Positions 8,612 through 16,029 are shown, counted from the stretch's first letter. The stretch: 64,000 bases of DNA from Rufibacter sediminis (GCF_014269285.1 NZ_JACOAF010000012.1:1-64000); one strand, 5' to 3'. Translations and numbers: made by a program. Notes: generated from the sequence alone by a model not told the origin.

Positions 8612-8630
8612 CTGAATATAGTATATTCAG
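8612..8630. promoter_or_regulatory. 19-nt inverted repeat, possible operator
   Basis: CTGAATATA-G-TATATTCAG, a perfect palindrome around one central base, in the mutM-cassette gap. AT-rich dyads of this size are often repressor sites. No adjacent regulator gene was found, so the role is open. Confidence 0.4.
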
Positions 8631-8753
8631 TAGCGCAGTTACGGTTATCTGTTGATTTCGGCGAAAAACTGTATGTTTAGGCTAAGCTATAGGGCGCATA
8701 AGCGTAAGAGTGCGTTTATACGATAGTTATGCACAAGCTAAAAAAATAGAAAA

Positions 8754-9536
8754 ATGTATAGAGATACTTGGACCAACTGTTATTCCTCAATTTGCTCAAT
8801 TAGCTTTTTTAATCAGTTAAACCAAAAAATAGGATCTGGTACAGGATTTAAGGTCAACAATTTCTTAGTAACCAATAATCATGTATTTCAAGCCTCAGGT
8901 GCTTCATCAGTAGAATTAAGATTTGTGAATATTGATGGAAATTCTACAAAGTTTTCCAAAATCTTAAGTTATCAAGAATTCCAAGGTCGGCTTCAAACAG
9001 GTATGCCTGAACATTCTTGGGACTTTGCAATTCTTTCATTAAATGATACGGAATTTTCTACAATACCATCTTTAACACTTTCTGATTCTTCAAAAATCCA
9101 GATTGGAGGTAAAATAGCAGTTTTAGGGTTTCAGTTTGATCAAACAAACTTATCTATAAAACAGGGCCTCTTATCATCTAAATATACCAAAGCAGGAGTC
9201 AAATACATGCAGATTGACGCAAGCGTGAATCATGGAAATTCAGGCGGGCCACTCATTAATGTTGACAACAATCGGGTAGTGGGAATTGTGACAAGAAAAC
9301 ATACTGGACTTACTAACGCATTCGATGATTTGATCAAAACATTTGACAACAATATAAAAGTACTGAATGTTGCGAAAGGAATGATGTCAATGAGTGGAGT
9401 TGACCCTGTTGAAGCTTTAATAGTAAGTCAAAATCAGATGAAAATCACATCAAAAGAGATACAGCGTTCATCGAATGTTGGTATTGGTTTGGCATATGAA
9501 CTTGACCAAATCAAGGACTTCTTTGATCACTTATAA
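8754..9536 (+). CDS. Trypsin-like (S1/Deg-fold) serine protease, cytoplasmic
   Basis: 260 residues with a trypsin-like peptidase fold. The catalytic triad is complete: His43 in VTNNHVF, Asp90 in SWDFAIL, Ser163 in GNSGGP. There is no signal peptide, transmembrane segment or PDZ domain, so it should act inside the cell; its last 75 residues are a helix-rich tail of unknown role. Base composition is strongly AT-rich compared with mutM just before it, which points to recent acquisition. It lies 20 bp inside cassette-like segment 1 and its TAA is followed 7 bp later by the attC-like site at 9544. Stand-alone cytoplasmic trypsin-like proteases occur in accessory and defence islands; that role here is only a possibility. 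Confidence 0.8.
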   Translation: MYRDTWTNCYSSICSISFFNQLNQKIGSGTGFKVNNFLVTNNHVFQASGASSVELRFVNIDGNSTKFSKILSYQEFQGRLQTGMPEHSWDFAILSLNDTEFSTIPSLTLSDSSKIQIGGKIAVLGFQFDQTNLSIKQGLLSSKYTKAGVKYMQIDASVNHGNSGGPLINVDNNRVVGIVTRKHTGLTNAFDDLIKTFDNNIKVLNVAKGMMSMSGVDPVEALIVSQNQMKITSKEIQRSSNVGIGLAYELDQIKDFFDHL

Positions 9537-9543
9537 AAAGCCA

Positions 9544-9613
9544 GTGCATAACAAGGTGCATAAGCCATGCTACGGCTTCAGCCTCGCACGTCTCATGCAC
9601 GAGACCGTTGAGC
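9544..9613 (+). other. attC-like recombination site, end of segment 1
   Basis: 70-nt imperfect inverted repeat. Outer cores are GCATAAC (9546-9552) and GTTGAGC (9607-9613, an exact GTTRRRY). Inner pairs are GTGCAT (9556-9561) with ATGCAC (9595-9600), and a hairpin AAGCC (9562-9566)/GGCTT (9574-9578). The wording AACAAGGTGCATAAGCC recalls classical attC left ends. Length and layout fit attC sites. Confidence 0.65.
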
Positions 9614-9625
9614 TTAATTTAGATT

Positions 9626-10195
9626 ATGAGATTAGATATAGTCCAAAAGGGTTCCAAATATACTTTTTATAAAAAGGGCGTTGAAGAGCCTATGTATAAA
9701 GGTCGCTACCGTTCTTTTTTCTTTAAATCTGGATACACAGAAGTATTTAACCCAGCAGGTGAAGTAGCGGCATCTGTAAGAATTGGGAACAGTATTTGGT
9801 TTCCAGGTCTAAATCGGACGTCTAAGGCAACTTATATCATCGATTTTACTGAGCAATCAACTATAATAGAAATCACAGTTAAAAATTATTCAAAAGGTTA
9901 CTGGGAATTTGAATATCAAAACCATCAATACGCTTTTTATCGACATAGAGGACATAAAAGGTCTCTCTTCAAAAATGAAAAGCAGGTAGCTCGATACGAC
10001 AAGAGAGCGGTTAACCTGTTTGAAAATGACCGTGCGTATGTGGTTGCGAACAGTGATGAGGATGAATTACTTCTCCTATGTCTATTCTTAGCATATGATA
10101 TGGGTGAATATAATGATGCTGACATTTCTTTAGATTTTGGACAAGTATTGGAAGGAGTTAAGAAGATTGACCATGATTGGCAGCCATGGAAATAG
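9626..10195 (+). CDS. Unknown AT-rich protein, possible LURP-one/Tubby-like fold
   Basis: 189 residues, not recognised with confidence. The protein is rich in short strands with aromatic and basic residues (YTFYKKG, RYRSFFFKSGYTEVF, YIIDF, WEFEYQNHQYAFYRHRGHKRSLF, VARYDK). It ends with a leucine-rich helix (DELLLLCLFLAYDMGEYNDAD) and an acidic tail. The strand repeat followed by a C-terminal hydrophobic helix is reminiscent of LURP-one/Tubby C-terminal barrels, but this is a guess. No signal peptide. It starts 19 bp after the segment boundary at 9607 and ends 7 bp before an attC-like site. Its low GC content resembles the protease next door. Confidence 0.6.
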   Translation: MRLDIVQKGSKYTFYKKGVEEPMYKGRYRSFFFKSGYTEVFNPAGEVAASVRIGNSIWFPGLNRTSKATYIIDFTEQSTIIEITVKNYSKGYWEFEYQNHQYAFYRHRGHKRSLFKNEKQVARYDKRAVNLFENDRAYVVANSDEDELLLLCLFLAYDMGEYNDADISLDFGQVLEGVKKIDHDWQPWK

Positions 10196-10202
10196 AAAAA
10201 CT

Positions 10203-10256
10203 AAGCTCAATAACACCTAAAAAGCAGTAGACGATTTTTAGCCAAGACGTTAGCGG
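10203..10256 (+). other. attC-like recombination site, end of segment 2
   Basis: 54 nt. Outer cores AAGCTCAATAAC (10203-10214) and GTTAGCGG (10249-10256), with TAAC/GTTA pairing. Inner stem CTAAAAA (10217-10223) / TTTTTAG (10235-10241) with an 11-nt loop. AAGCTCAA is the exact complement of TTGAGCTT at the start of the segment (9608-9615). Confidence 0.6.
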
Positions 10257-10379
10257 CAATAAGAATATCAATTCATTTACTTAAACCACAACCAGTAAGA
10301 AGGATACTTATTGCTGAGATTTGGATACTTATTGCCAATCTTTTGTGCCGAATTTTGCCTTGTACTAAAAATAAAAAAA

Positions 10380-11213
10380 ATGGACAGCGCAAAAGCATGG
10401 TTTATTACCGGAGCATCTAAAGGATTAGGATTGGCTCTAACAAAATTGGTTTTGGCAAAAGGTGACAAAGTAGTGGCAACTTCCCGGAACACAGAAAGTT
10501 TAAGTAAAAGCATAGGCGAAAACAACGAAAATTTCTTGCCCCTGCAGGTAGATATTACTTCTGATGCCGAAGTAAAAGATGCCGTAAACCGCAGTATTGA
10601 AAAATTCGGGAAGCTAGATGTGGTAGTAAACAACGCCGGGTATTCGTTGGTAGGCAGCATGGAAGAAGTAACGGATGAAGAGTTCCGGAAAACCATGGAT
10701 GTCAACTTATTCGGGACGGTGAATGTAATAAGGGCGGTAATGCCTTACCTTAGGAAACAGCAATCCGGGCACATTATTAATATTTCTTCCAATGCCGGTT
10801 ATGTTGGGTATGCTAATGCGGCCAGTTACAATGCCGCAAAATTTGCCGTTATTGGCCTATCCGAAGCCTTGCACCTGGAGGCCCAGCCCTTTAACGTAAA
10901 AGTAACCGTAGTGGCGCCCGGCCAGTTCCGCACTAATTTTATGGACGAAGGCTCTTTAACCTTTACTAAAAACAAAATAGATGTTTACAAAGTAGCCGAG
11001 GCCGAAGCCATGTGGCGCAGCTTTAGTGGTCAGCAAATGGGCGACCCCGAAAAGCTGGTAAATATTTTGTATGATATTACCCAACTACCTACTCCGCCCC
11101 TACACCTGTTATTAGGGCCAGATACGTATGAACTGATAACCAATCATAGAGCCCAGGAGAAACAGGAAATAGAAACCTGGAAGCACTTAACTTTATCAAC
11201 TAATTTCGATTAA
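10380..11213 (+). CDS. SDR-family oxidoreductase
   Basis: 277-residue classical short-chain dehydrogenase/reductase. The cofactor loop TGASKGLG, the NNAG motif and the catalytic Ser/Tyr/Lys (ISSNAG, then SYNAAK) are all present. TSRN after strand 2 suggests NADP(H), as expected with a basic residue there. The substrate is unknown. The ATG at 10380 is chosen because it begins the first strand directly; an upstream in-frame start (10311) would add 23 residues without protein-like character. An AraC-type gene follows 43 bp later, after a terminator. Such SDR/AraC pairs are common, the regulator often controlling the reductase. It lies in cassette-like segment 3. Confidence 0.88.
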   Translation: MDSAKAWFITGASKGLGLALTKLVLAKGDKVVATSRNTESLSKSIGENNENFLPLQVDITSDAEVKDAVNRSIEKFGKLDVVVNNAGYSLVGSMEEVTDEEFRKTMDVNLFGTVNVIRAVMPYLRKQQSGHIINISSNAGYVGYANAASYNAAKFAVIGLSEALHLEAQPFNVKVTVVAPGQFRTNFMDEGSLTFTKNKIDVYKVAEAEAMWRSFSGQQMGDPEKLVNILYDITQLPTPPLHLLLGPDTYELITNHRAQEKQEIETWKHLTLSTNFD

Positions 11214-11216
11214 GGC

Positions 11217-11246
11217 AAAAGCGGGCTATTTTGTCCCGCTTTTTTA
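11217..11246 (+). terminator. Intrinsic terminator after SDR gene
   Basis: Stem AAAAGCGGG (11217-11225) / CCCGCTTTT (11235-11243) followed by a T-run, directly after the SDR stop codon and 14 nt before the AraC start. The AraC gene therefore needs read-through or a promoter overlapping this region. Confidence 0.85.
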
Positions 11247-11256
11247 ATTTTATGAT

Positions 11257-12177
11257 ATGAAAAGAACCGGAAATTTACCTCATCCTATAAAATCTATTGC
11301 GGAACTGCACCGACTTTTGGAAATTGAAAAACCAAAACATCCTTTAATTAGTGTCATCGACTTTAGTAAGATATCCTGCTATTCTAACGAAAAGCTTAAA
11401 AGCGTAAGTTACCATTTTTACTGCATTGCCTTAAAGAAGAACTTTGCCGGAAAAATGCGATATGGCCAGAATTACTATGATTTTGACGAAGGTGTGATGA
11501 CATTCTTCTCCCCCAATCAAATCATAACCACTGATTTTGACCCGGGCTTAAAGTTAGAAGGCTGGTGGCTCGTACTGCACCCGGATTTTATCAGGGGTTA
11601 CCCCTTAGCACAAAGGCTGAATACGTATAACTTTTTTTCCTACGCAGTAAACGAGGCCTTGTATGTGTCAGAAAGTGAAGAAATAGTAGTTGATACAATT
11701 ATGCAGGGCATTCACAAAGAATATAACACCTCTATTGATGGTTTTAGCCAGGATATAATTGTGTCGCAAATAGAATTACTGCTGAATCATTGCAACCGGT
11801 TTTATCATCGGCAATTTATTACGCGTAAAACCGCCAGTAACGAACTTTTGGTAAAATTGGAAACTATTCTGGCTGATTATTTCAGCAGTGAAAAATTGCA
11901 GCAGTCAGGCCTGCCCACGGTGCAGGATATTGCCGACCAGTTGCATTTGTCACCTAATTATTTAAGCGATATGCTCCGGACGCTTACCGGGCAAAGTACG
12001 CAGCAACATATTTATGACCGCTTAATCGAAAAAGCCAAGGAAATGCTGGTGTCTACCAATTTGTCTGTAGGCGAAATAGCTTTTCAGTTTGGCTTTGAGT
12101 ACCCGCAATCTTTTCATAAATTATTTAAAAGAAAAACCAACTTTTCGCCTTTAGAGTACCGGCAGTCCTTTAATTAA
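11257..12177 (+). CDS. AraC-family transcriptional regulator
   Basis: 306 residues. The C-terminal ~100 hold two helix-turn-helix units: IADQLHLSPNYLSDMLRTLTG and VGEIAFQFGFEYPQSFHKLFKRKTNFSPLEYR, the second being the conserved AraC signature. The N-terminal ~180 form a cupin-like sensing region with no recognised ligand. It probably regulates the adjacent SDR gene, which is an inference from proximity. An ATG five bases earlier is out of frame and reads straight into a stop. The stop is 9 bp before the CCGCTAAC core of the attC-like site at 12187. Confidence 0.9.
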   Translation: MKRTGNLPHPIKSIAELHRLLEIEKPKHPLISVIDFSKISCYSNEKLKSVSYHFYCIALKKNFAGKMRYGQNYYDFDEGVMTFFSPNQIITTDFDPGLKLEGWWLVLHPDFIRGYPLAQRLNTYNFFSYAVNEALYVSESEEIVVDTIMQGIHKEYNTSIDGFSQDIIVSQIELLLNHCNRFYHRQFITRKTASNELLVKLETILADYFSSEKLQQSGLPTVQDIADQLHLSPNYLSDMLRTLTGQSTQQHIYDRLIEKAKEMLVSTNLSVGEIAFQFGFEYPQSFHKLFKRKTNFSPLEYRQSFN

Positions 12178-12186
12178 ATCCTGCTT

Positions 12187-12318
12187 CCGCTAACACAAGC
12201 TAAACGCCAGTCGGGTTGTATCCAGATAGAAATCTGTCACTTTTTTTACCGATAATTAGCAAGCAAATATAAAGCAAGTAAACTTTCCCAATCGCCGCTT
12301 AGCCACAGTACGTTATAG
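12187..12318 (+). other. attC-like recombination site, end of segment 3
   Basis: 132 nt, in the length range of long attC sites. Outer cores CCGCTAAC (12187-12194) and GTTATAG (12312-12318); inner complementary GCTAA (12199-12203) and TTAGC (12299-12303). CCGCTAAC is the exact complement of GTTAGCGG at 10249, the start of this segment. The middle is AT-rich without further obvious pairing, so this is the least certain of the three. Confidence 0.5.
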
Positions 12319-12362
12319 GCTGTTGTCAAGCGATACTGGACTCATTTGAGTAAATTGCAATC

Positions 12363-13079
12363 ATGAAATTTAAAATCGCATTTATAGGTCTGGCAAGTTG
12401 GCTGCTGGCCATTTGCAGTGTAAACGCCCAACAGCCGGGCAACAAAGTAAAAGTGGTTGGGCAAATGAAGAATGTGATGTGGAAAGGGCAACTTCATGGC
12501 AACATACACCTTGACACCATCGCCGATAAGAAGAAGCTATACGGGCTGGGGCCGGTTGAGTATTTAGCGGGCGAAATTCTGATCATTGACGGCAAAGCCT
12601 ACAAATCTACCGTGGTGTCTGATACGAAAATGAAAGTGGAAGAAACCTATGACATCAAAGCGCCCTTTTTTGGTTATGCAAACATCGCCAAATGGAGAGA
12701 GCAGACCTTGCCTGACAGCATTCAGACGATGCAACAGCTTGAACGGTACCTTGATAAAGTTACCAAGACATCGCCGAGGCCCTTTATGTTTAAGCTTTCA
12801 GGAACAGTGGCAGAGGCCACAATCCATGTCGTGAATTTGCCGAAAGGTTCAAAGGTTAGTTCGCCCGATGAAGCACACCAAGGGCAGAAAAATTATGGAC
12901 TGAAAAACAAATCATCAGACATCATCGGCTTTTTCTCCACCCAGCACAAGGCCATTTTAACGCACCATGACACGTTCTTGCATATGCACTTAATAACAGA
13001 TGACCGACAGCAAATGGGGCATTTAGACCAAGTGCTTTTTAAGAAAGGCACAGTTAAGCTGTATTTGCCGGCAGAATGA
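12363..13079 (+). CDS. Exported acetolactate decarboxylase-like protein
   Basis: 238 residues. A signal peptide (MKFKIAFIGLASWLLAICSVNAQ) precedes a domain resembling alpha-acetolactate decarboxylase (BudA/AlsD). Visible are the GEILIIDGKAY strand and the zinc-site pattern HMHLITDDRQQMGH, whose two close histidines and later Gly-His match the family's metal ligands. Cytoplasmic members convert acetolactate to acetoin. An exported version should meet a different supply of substrate, so its reaction is uncertain; it may have been recruited for another small-molecule lyase job. It stands alone after the cassette-like array. If it belongs to a fourth cassette, the expected closing core (CTATAAC) was not found after it. 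Confidence 0.75.
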   Translation: MKFKIAFIGLASWLLAICSVNAQQPGNKVKVVGQMKNVMWKGQLHGNIHLDTIADKKKLYGLGPVEYLAGEILIIDGKAYKSTVVSDTKMKVEETYDIKAPFFGYANIAKWREQTLPDSIQTMQQLERYLDKVTKTSPRPFMFKLSGTVAEATIHVVNLPKGSKVSSPDEAHQGQKNYGLKNKSSDIIGFFSTQHKAILTHHDTFLHMHLITDDRQQMGHLDQVLFKKGTVKLYLPAE

Positions 13080-13280
13080 AAGAATAAGGAAGGTGTGAAA
13101 CGGGCTTAGAAAAGACCATAGGTAGTGCCGGCTAGGCGTATATATAGTTTGCTATATATTGATCTTCCGCATGGGGATCAATGATGGAAATCGTCCCTCA
13201 TGCCAAATCCGAAATCCTCATGGGTAATGCTCTTTTTTAATGATAGATTCCTGGAAATAGGCTTTGTATAACTTACACTC

Positions 13281-13847
13281 ATGGAGCAGTTGATTGAATT
13301 TATTTTGCAGTTTGGAAGCCTGGGCCAACAACAGATTGACCTCATTAAAGAAAAGGCCATAGAGAGACAATTGCCAAAAGGCGACTACTTTTCTGAAGCA
13401 GGAAGAATTCCCGCCCAGGTTGGTTTCCTGGTGGAGGGGGTGATGCGGGGATACTATTACAATAGCAAAGGGGAAGAAATTACCCGCTGCTTTATCAGTG
13501 AGAATAGCCTAGTGGTTGATTACATGAATTTTGAGGCGAATACAGCCTCCTCAGAATACCTGCAGGCCAGTACTGCTTGCAGGCTCATGGTGTTTTCCAA
13601 ACCGAACTGGGAAGAGCTTTCCCGGGCTATTGTGGGTTGGGACAACATGAAAAATAAGATGGTTCAACTGTGTATGTTCCAGAAATCCAGAAAAGGCCCG
13701 GTGATTTCACAAGATGCCACTACCCGCTACCTGGAATTTATAGCCAATTACCCATCGCTGATGAATCGTGTCCCGTTGGCCTACATTGCTTCCTATTTGG
13801 GCGTAACCCAACAGTCTTTGAGTAGAATCAGAAAAAGCATCCGCTAA
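13281..13847 (+). CDS. Crp/Fnr-family transcriptional regulator
   Basis: 188 residues: N-terminal cyclic-nucleotide-binding-like beta barrel (KGDYFSEAGRIPAQVGFLVEGVMRGYY) and a C-terminal helix-turn-helix (VPLAYIASYLGVTQQSLSRIRKSI). This short single-family type, common in Bacteroidota, usually lacks the residues that bind cAMP tightly, so the ligand is unknown. The SDR gene 77 bp downstream on the same strand is its likely target, inferred from position and from the frequency of such pairs. Confidence 0.88.
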   Translation: MEQLIEFILQFGSLGQQQIDLIKEKAIERQLPKGDYFSEAGRIPAQVGFLVEGVMRGYYYNSKGEEITRCFISENSLVVDYMNFEANTASSEYLQASTACRLMVFSKPNWEELSRAIVGWDNMKNKMVQLCMFQKSRKGPVISQDATTRYLEFIANYPSLMNRVPLAYIASYLGVTQQSLSRIRKSIR

Positions 13848-13924
13848 ACCACTATTTACCATTTGGTAAACGATTCCATTTCTTGACGAGACAATTTTGC
13901 GTGTCAACTTAACGAAAGCAAGAA

Positions 13925-14662
13925 ATGAAATCAGTGTTAATTACCGGAGCCAACAAAGGCATTGGCCTGGAAACCGCGAAACAACTTGTGAGAGAAGGAC
14001 TGTTTGTTTATGTAGGCAGTAGAGATATTGAAAAAGGGAGAGAAGTTGTACAGGAAATAAACGCTCAGGGCTTTGAAAATGTCAAAGCGATTGAATTAGA
14101 CGTCACCAATCCCGCCACGCTGGCAGCTGCTAAGAAGGTGATAGAAGAGGAGCGGGGGCATCTGGATGTGCTGATCAACAATGCCGGCATCAGTGGAATG
14201 GTGCCCCAAAGCGCTCAGGAGACAGGCATTGATCAGTATAAAGAAGTCTTTGCCGTTAATGTATATGGCGTTGTAAGCGTTACCCAAACCTTTCTGGGGC
14301 TGTTGCAGAAATCGGGGGAGCCCAGAATTGTAAATGTAAGTACCAGCGTGGGCTCCCTGACGCTCCAGAGCAACCCGGCCTGGCCTCCGTATGACTATGC
14401 CAAGTATGCGGTGTATGCAGCTTCAAAGTCTGCCATGAACATGTACACGGTCCATCTGGCGTATGAGTTGCGCGGCACCGCTTTCAAAGTGAATGCCGTT
14501 TGCCCAGGCTACACCAAAACTGATTTCACGAACTATATGGGAGGTGACGTGGAGGAAGCCGGAAAACGCATCGTAAAATACGCCCTGATTGACCAAAACG
14601 GCCCCACTGGCAAATTCTTCAGCGAAGAAAGCAATCCGGAAACCGGCGAGATTCCCTGGTAA
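13925..14662 (+). CDS. SDR-family oxidoreductase
   Basis: 245-residue short-chain dehydrogenase/reductase. TGANKGIG cofactor loop, NNAG, the catalytic serine in VSTSVGS, and YAASK carrying Tyr and Lys. The sequence TGANKGIGLETAKQL and PWPPYDYAKYAVYAASK resemble carbonyl-reductase-like SDRs. GSRD after strand 2 suggests NADP(H). Substrate unknown. It follows the Crp/Fnr gene and ends in a strong terminator, making a two-gene unit. It is not closely similar to the SDR at 10380. Confidence 0.88.
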   Translation: MKSVLITGANKGIGLETAKQLVREGLFVYVGSRDIEKGREVVQEINAQGFENVKAIELDVTNPATLAAAKKVIEEERGHLDVLINNAGISGMVPQSAQETGIDQYKEVFAVNVYGVVSVTQTFLGLLQKSGEPRIVNVSTSVGSLTLQSNPAWPPYDYAKYAVYAASKSAMNMYTVHLAYELRGTAFKVNAVCPGYTKTDFTNYMGGDVEEAGKRIVKYALIDQNGPTGKFFSEESNPETGEIPW

Positions 14663-14691
14663 GAAAAGCCGCTCCCCACAAAGTGCTGCCA

Positions 14692-14731
14692 CAAAAGGGC
14701 TGACGAGGTTCATTCATCGTCAGCCCTTTTG
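14692..14731 (+). terminator. Intrinsic terminator
   Basis: Perfect 15-bp stem CAAAAGGGCTGACGA (14692-14706) / TCGTCAGCCCTTTTG (14717-14731), ending the Crp/SDR unit. Confidence 0.85.
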
Positions 14732-14880
14732 TGTATCTTCCTGTTAGATTGATCGCCTGTGTTTTGAAGCAGCACTGCGGCAATGCTTTTCTCCTGGATG
14801 CCTGAGAAGAAGTAACCGGTGACCATTGCCTCTGCTGCACCAAACCGAAAACTGTATCCTTAACCTTGCACCTGCTCAAC

Positions 14881-15378
14881 ATGAATGTACCACAGCAACT
14901 CGCCCAACACGTCAGGGAAGTTTTTTTTGGAGGGAATTGGACAGAATCTGCCTTGAAGGAGCATGTCACTGACGTCACCTGGCAGCAAGCCACCGCCCGC
15001 GTGGGCTCCCTGAATACCATTGCGGCCCTGGTGTACCACTCCCATTACTATATAAGTGCCCTGCTGCAGGTCTTGAGGGCAGAGCCGCTCACCGCCCGCG
15101 ACAAAGACAGTTTTGAGCACCCGCCCATCCACTCGGCGGAAGCCTGGGAAAGTTTGTTGGCGAACGTGTGGGAAGAGACCGAGGCCGCGGCGCTCCTGAT
15201 TGAGCAGCTGCCGGAAGCCAAACTCTGGGAAACTTTTGTGGAGGAGAAATACGGAACCTACTACCGGAACATCCAGGGCATTATTGAACACACGCATTAC
15301 CATCTGGGGCAGATTGTCTTATTGAAAAAGCTGTTGCCCCAGACGGCAGAAACGAGCTCAAGCCCCGCGCTCTCCTGA
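14881..15378 (+). CDS. DinB-fold protein (DUF1572-like)
   Basis: 165-residue four-helix-bundle protein of the DinB superfamily. Candidate metal ligands are His in LVYHSHYY near residue 55 and the pair in IEHTHYHLGQI near residue 145, which follow the family's three-histidine spacing. These small enzymes are often induced by stress or act as thiol transferases; the function here is unknown. The ATG at 14881 is preferred to a TTG 15 bases earlier. Cytoplasmic, with no signal peptide. The ACT protein gene follows 150 bp downstream in the same direction. Confidence 0.8.
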   Translation: MNVPQQLAQHVREVFFGGNWTESALKEHVTDVTWQQATARVGSLNTIAALVYHSHYYISALLQVLRAEPLTARDKDSFEHPPIHSAEAWESLLANVWEETEAAALLIEQLPEAKLWETFVEEKYGTYYRNIQGIIEHTHYHLGQIVLLKKLLPQTAETSSSPALS

Positions 15379-15528
15379 AGTGCCAACCCCGTCTGGATGC
15401 TCTCCCTTCAAGCGACGGCACCTGCGGGCTCGTCTCAAAGCAGCAAGGCAAAAGGGGATGCTTTGGCATAGAACCCGTCATGACAACAGCCCGCCTGTAC
15501 TTTTGCGTTTAAAGAGCAAAAAACGAAA

Positions 15529-15957
15529 ATGACCGGCGAAACAGATTTAGCTAAAATGCTCAGGACCTTGGAGCCCAGGCTGAACCCAGGGGCGTATGTC
15601 TTCTGCGTTGTGCAAGACATGGCAGAGCTCGACCTGGCGGAAGTCCTCATGATGTTCCGGGAAGGCGAGGGGACCACCGTCATCTTGAAGAAAGATGTCG
15701 CCGATCGTCTCCAACTGGCGTACTCCTTCATTGCTGCCTGGATTACTCTGTCCGTGCATTCGTCGCTGGAGGCGGTGGGTTTAACGGCCGTTTTTTCAAA
15801 AACACTGGCAAAACACGGGATCAGCTGCAACGTGGTGGCCGCCTATTACCACGATCATATTTTTGTAAACCAGCAGCACGCCGCCGAAGCCATGCGGGTG
15901 CTCACCGGGCTGTCGACTGGAAATGCGAATTCAGATGAACTTTCGTCAGTTTCATAG
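15529..15957 (+). CDS. ACT-domain protein
   Basis: 142 residues made of tandem ACT-like domains: PGAYVFCVVQD opens the first half and WITLSVHSSLEAVGLTAVFSKTLAKHGISCNVVAAYYHDHIFV is a recognisable ACT signature in the second. Such stand-alone proteins bind amino acids or small effectors and are usually uncharacterised. It ends 130 bp before asnB. An amino-acid-related role is suggested only by the domain and this neighbour. Confidence 0.8.
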   Translation: MTGETDLAKMLRTLEPRLNPGAYVFCVVQDMAELDLAEVLMMFREGEGTTVILKKDVADRLQLAYSFIAAWITLSVHSSLEAVGLTAVFSKTLAKHGISCNVVAAYYHDHIFVNQQHAAEAMRVLTGLSTGNANSDELSSVS

Positions 15958-16029
15958 CAAAGTAAGCAAGCAAAGAAGTGTTGTTTTAAATATTTGCTAA
16001 GTAAAAAGTAAAAACTTTGCGAATATTTA

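Larger units (their letters stand above)
8726..12318 (+). mobile_element. Integron-like gene-cassette array without integrase (candidate)
   Basis: Three consecutive segments each start at a GTT core and end, 7 to 10 bp after the last stop codon, with the complementary AAC core of an inverted-repeat site. Segment 1 starts GTTATGCAC (8726) and ends GTGCATAAC (9552). Segment 2 starts GTTGAGCTT (9607) and ends AAGCTCAATAAC (10214). Segment 3 starts GTTAGCGG (10249) and ends CCGCTAAC (12194). This head-tail match is what cassettes excised and inserted at attC sites show. All genes face the same way, as in integrons. The first two segments are much more AT-rich than the flanks. No tyrosine recombinase lies in the window. 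Confidence 0.6.

Noticed and set aside
13080-13280. A fourth attC-like site after the acetolactate-decarboxylase-like gene
   Set aside because: The segment starting GTTATAG at 12312 should close with CTATAAC. The nearest match, TATAAC at 13267-13272, has a wrong first base and no paired GTT core, and the TATATAG/CTATATA hairpin nearby lacks cores.
6710-15378. DinB-fold proteins at 6710 and 14881 as a recent duplication
   Set aside because: They share only the fold and His pattern, with little sequence similarity, and belong to different subfamilies.
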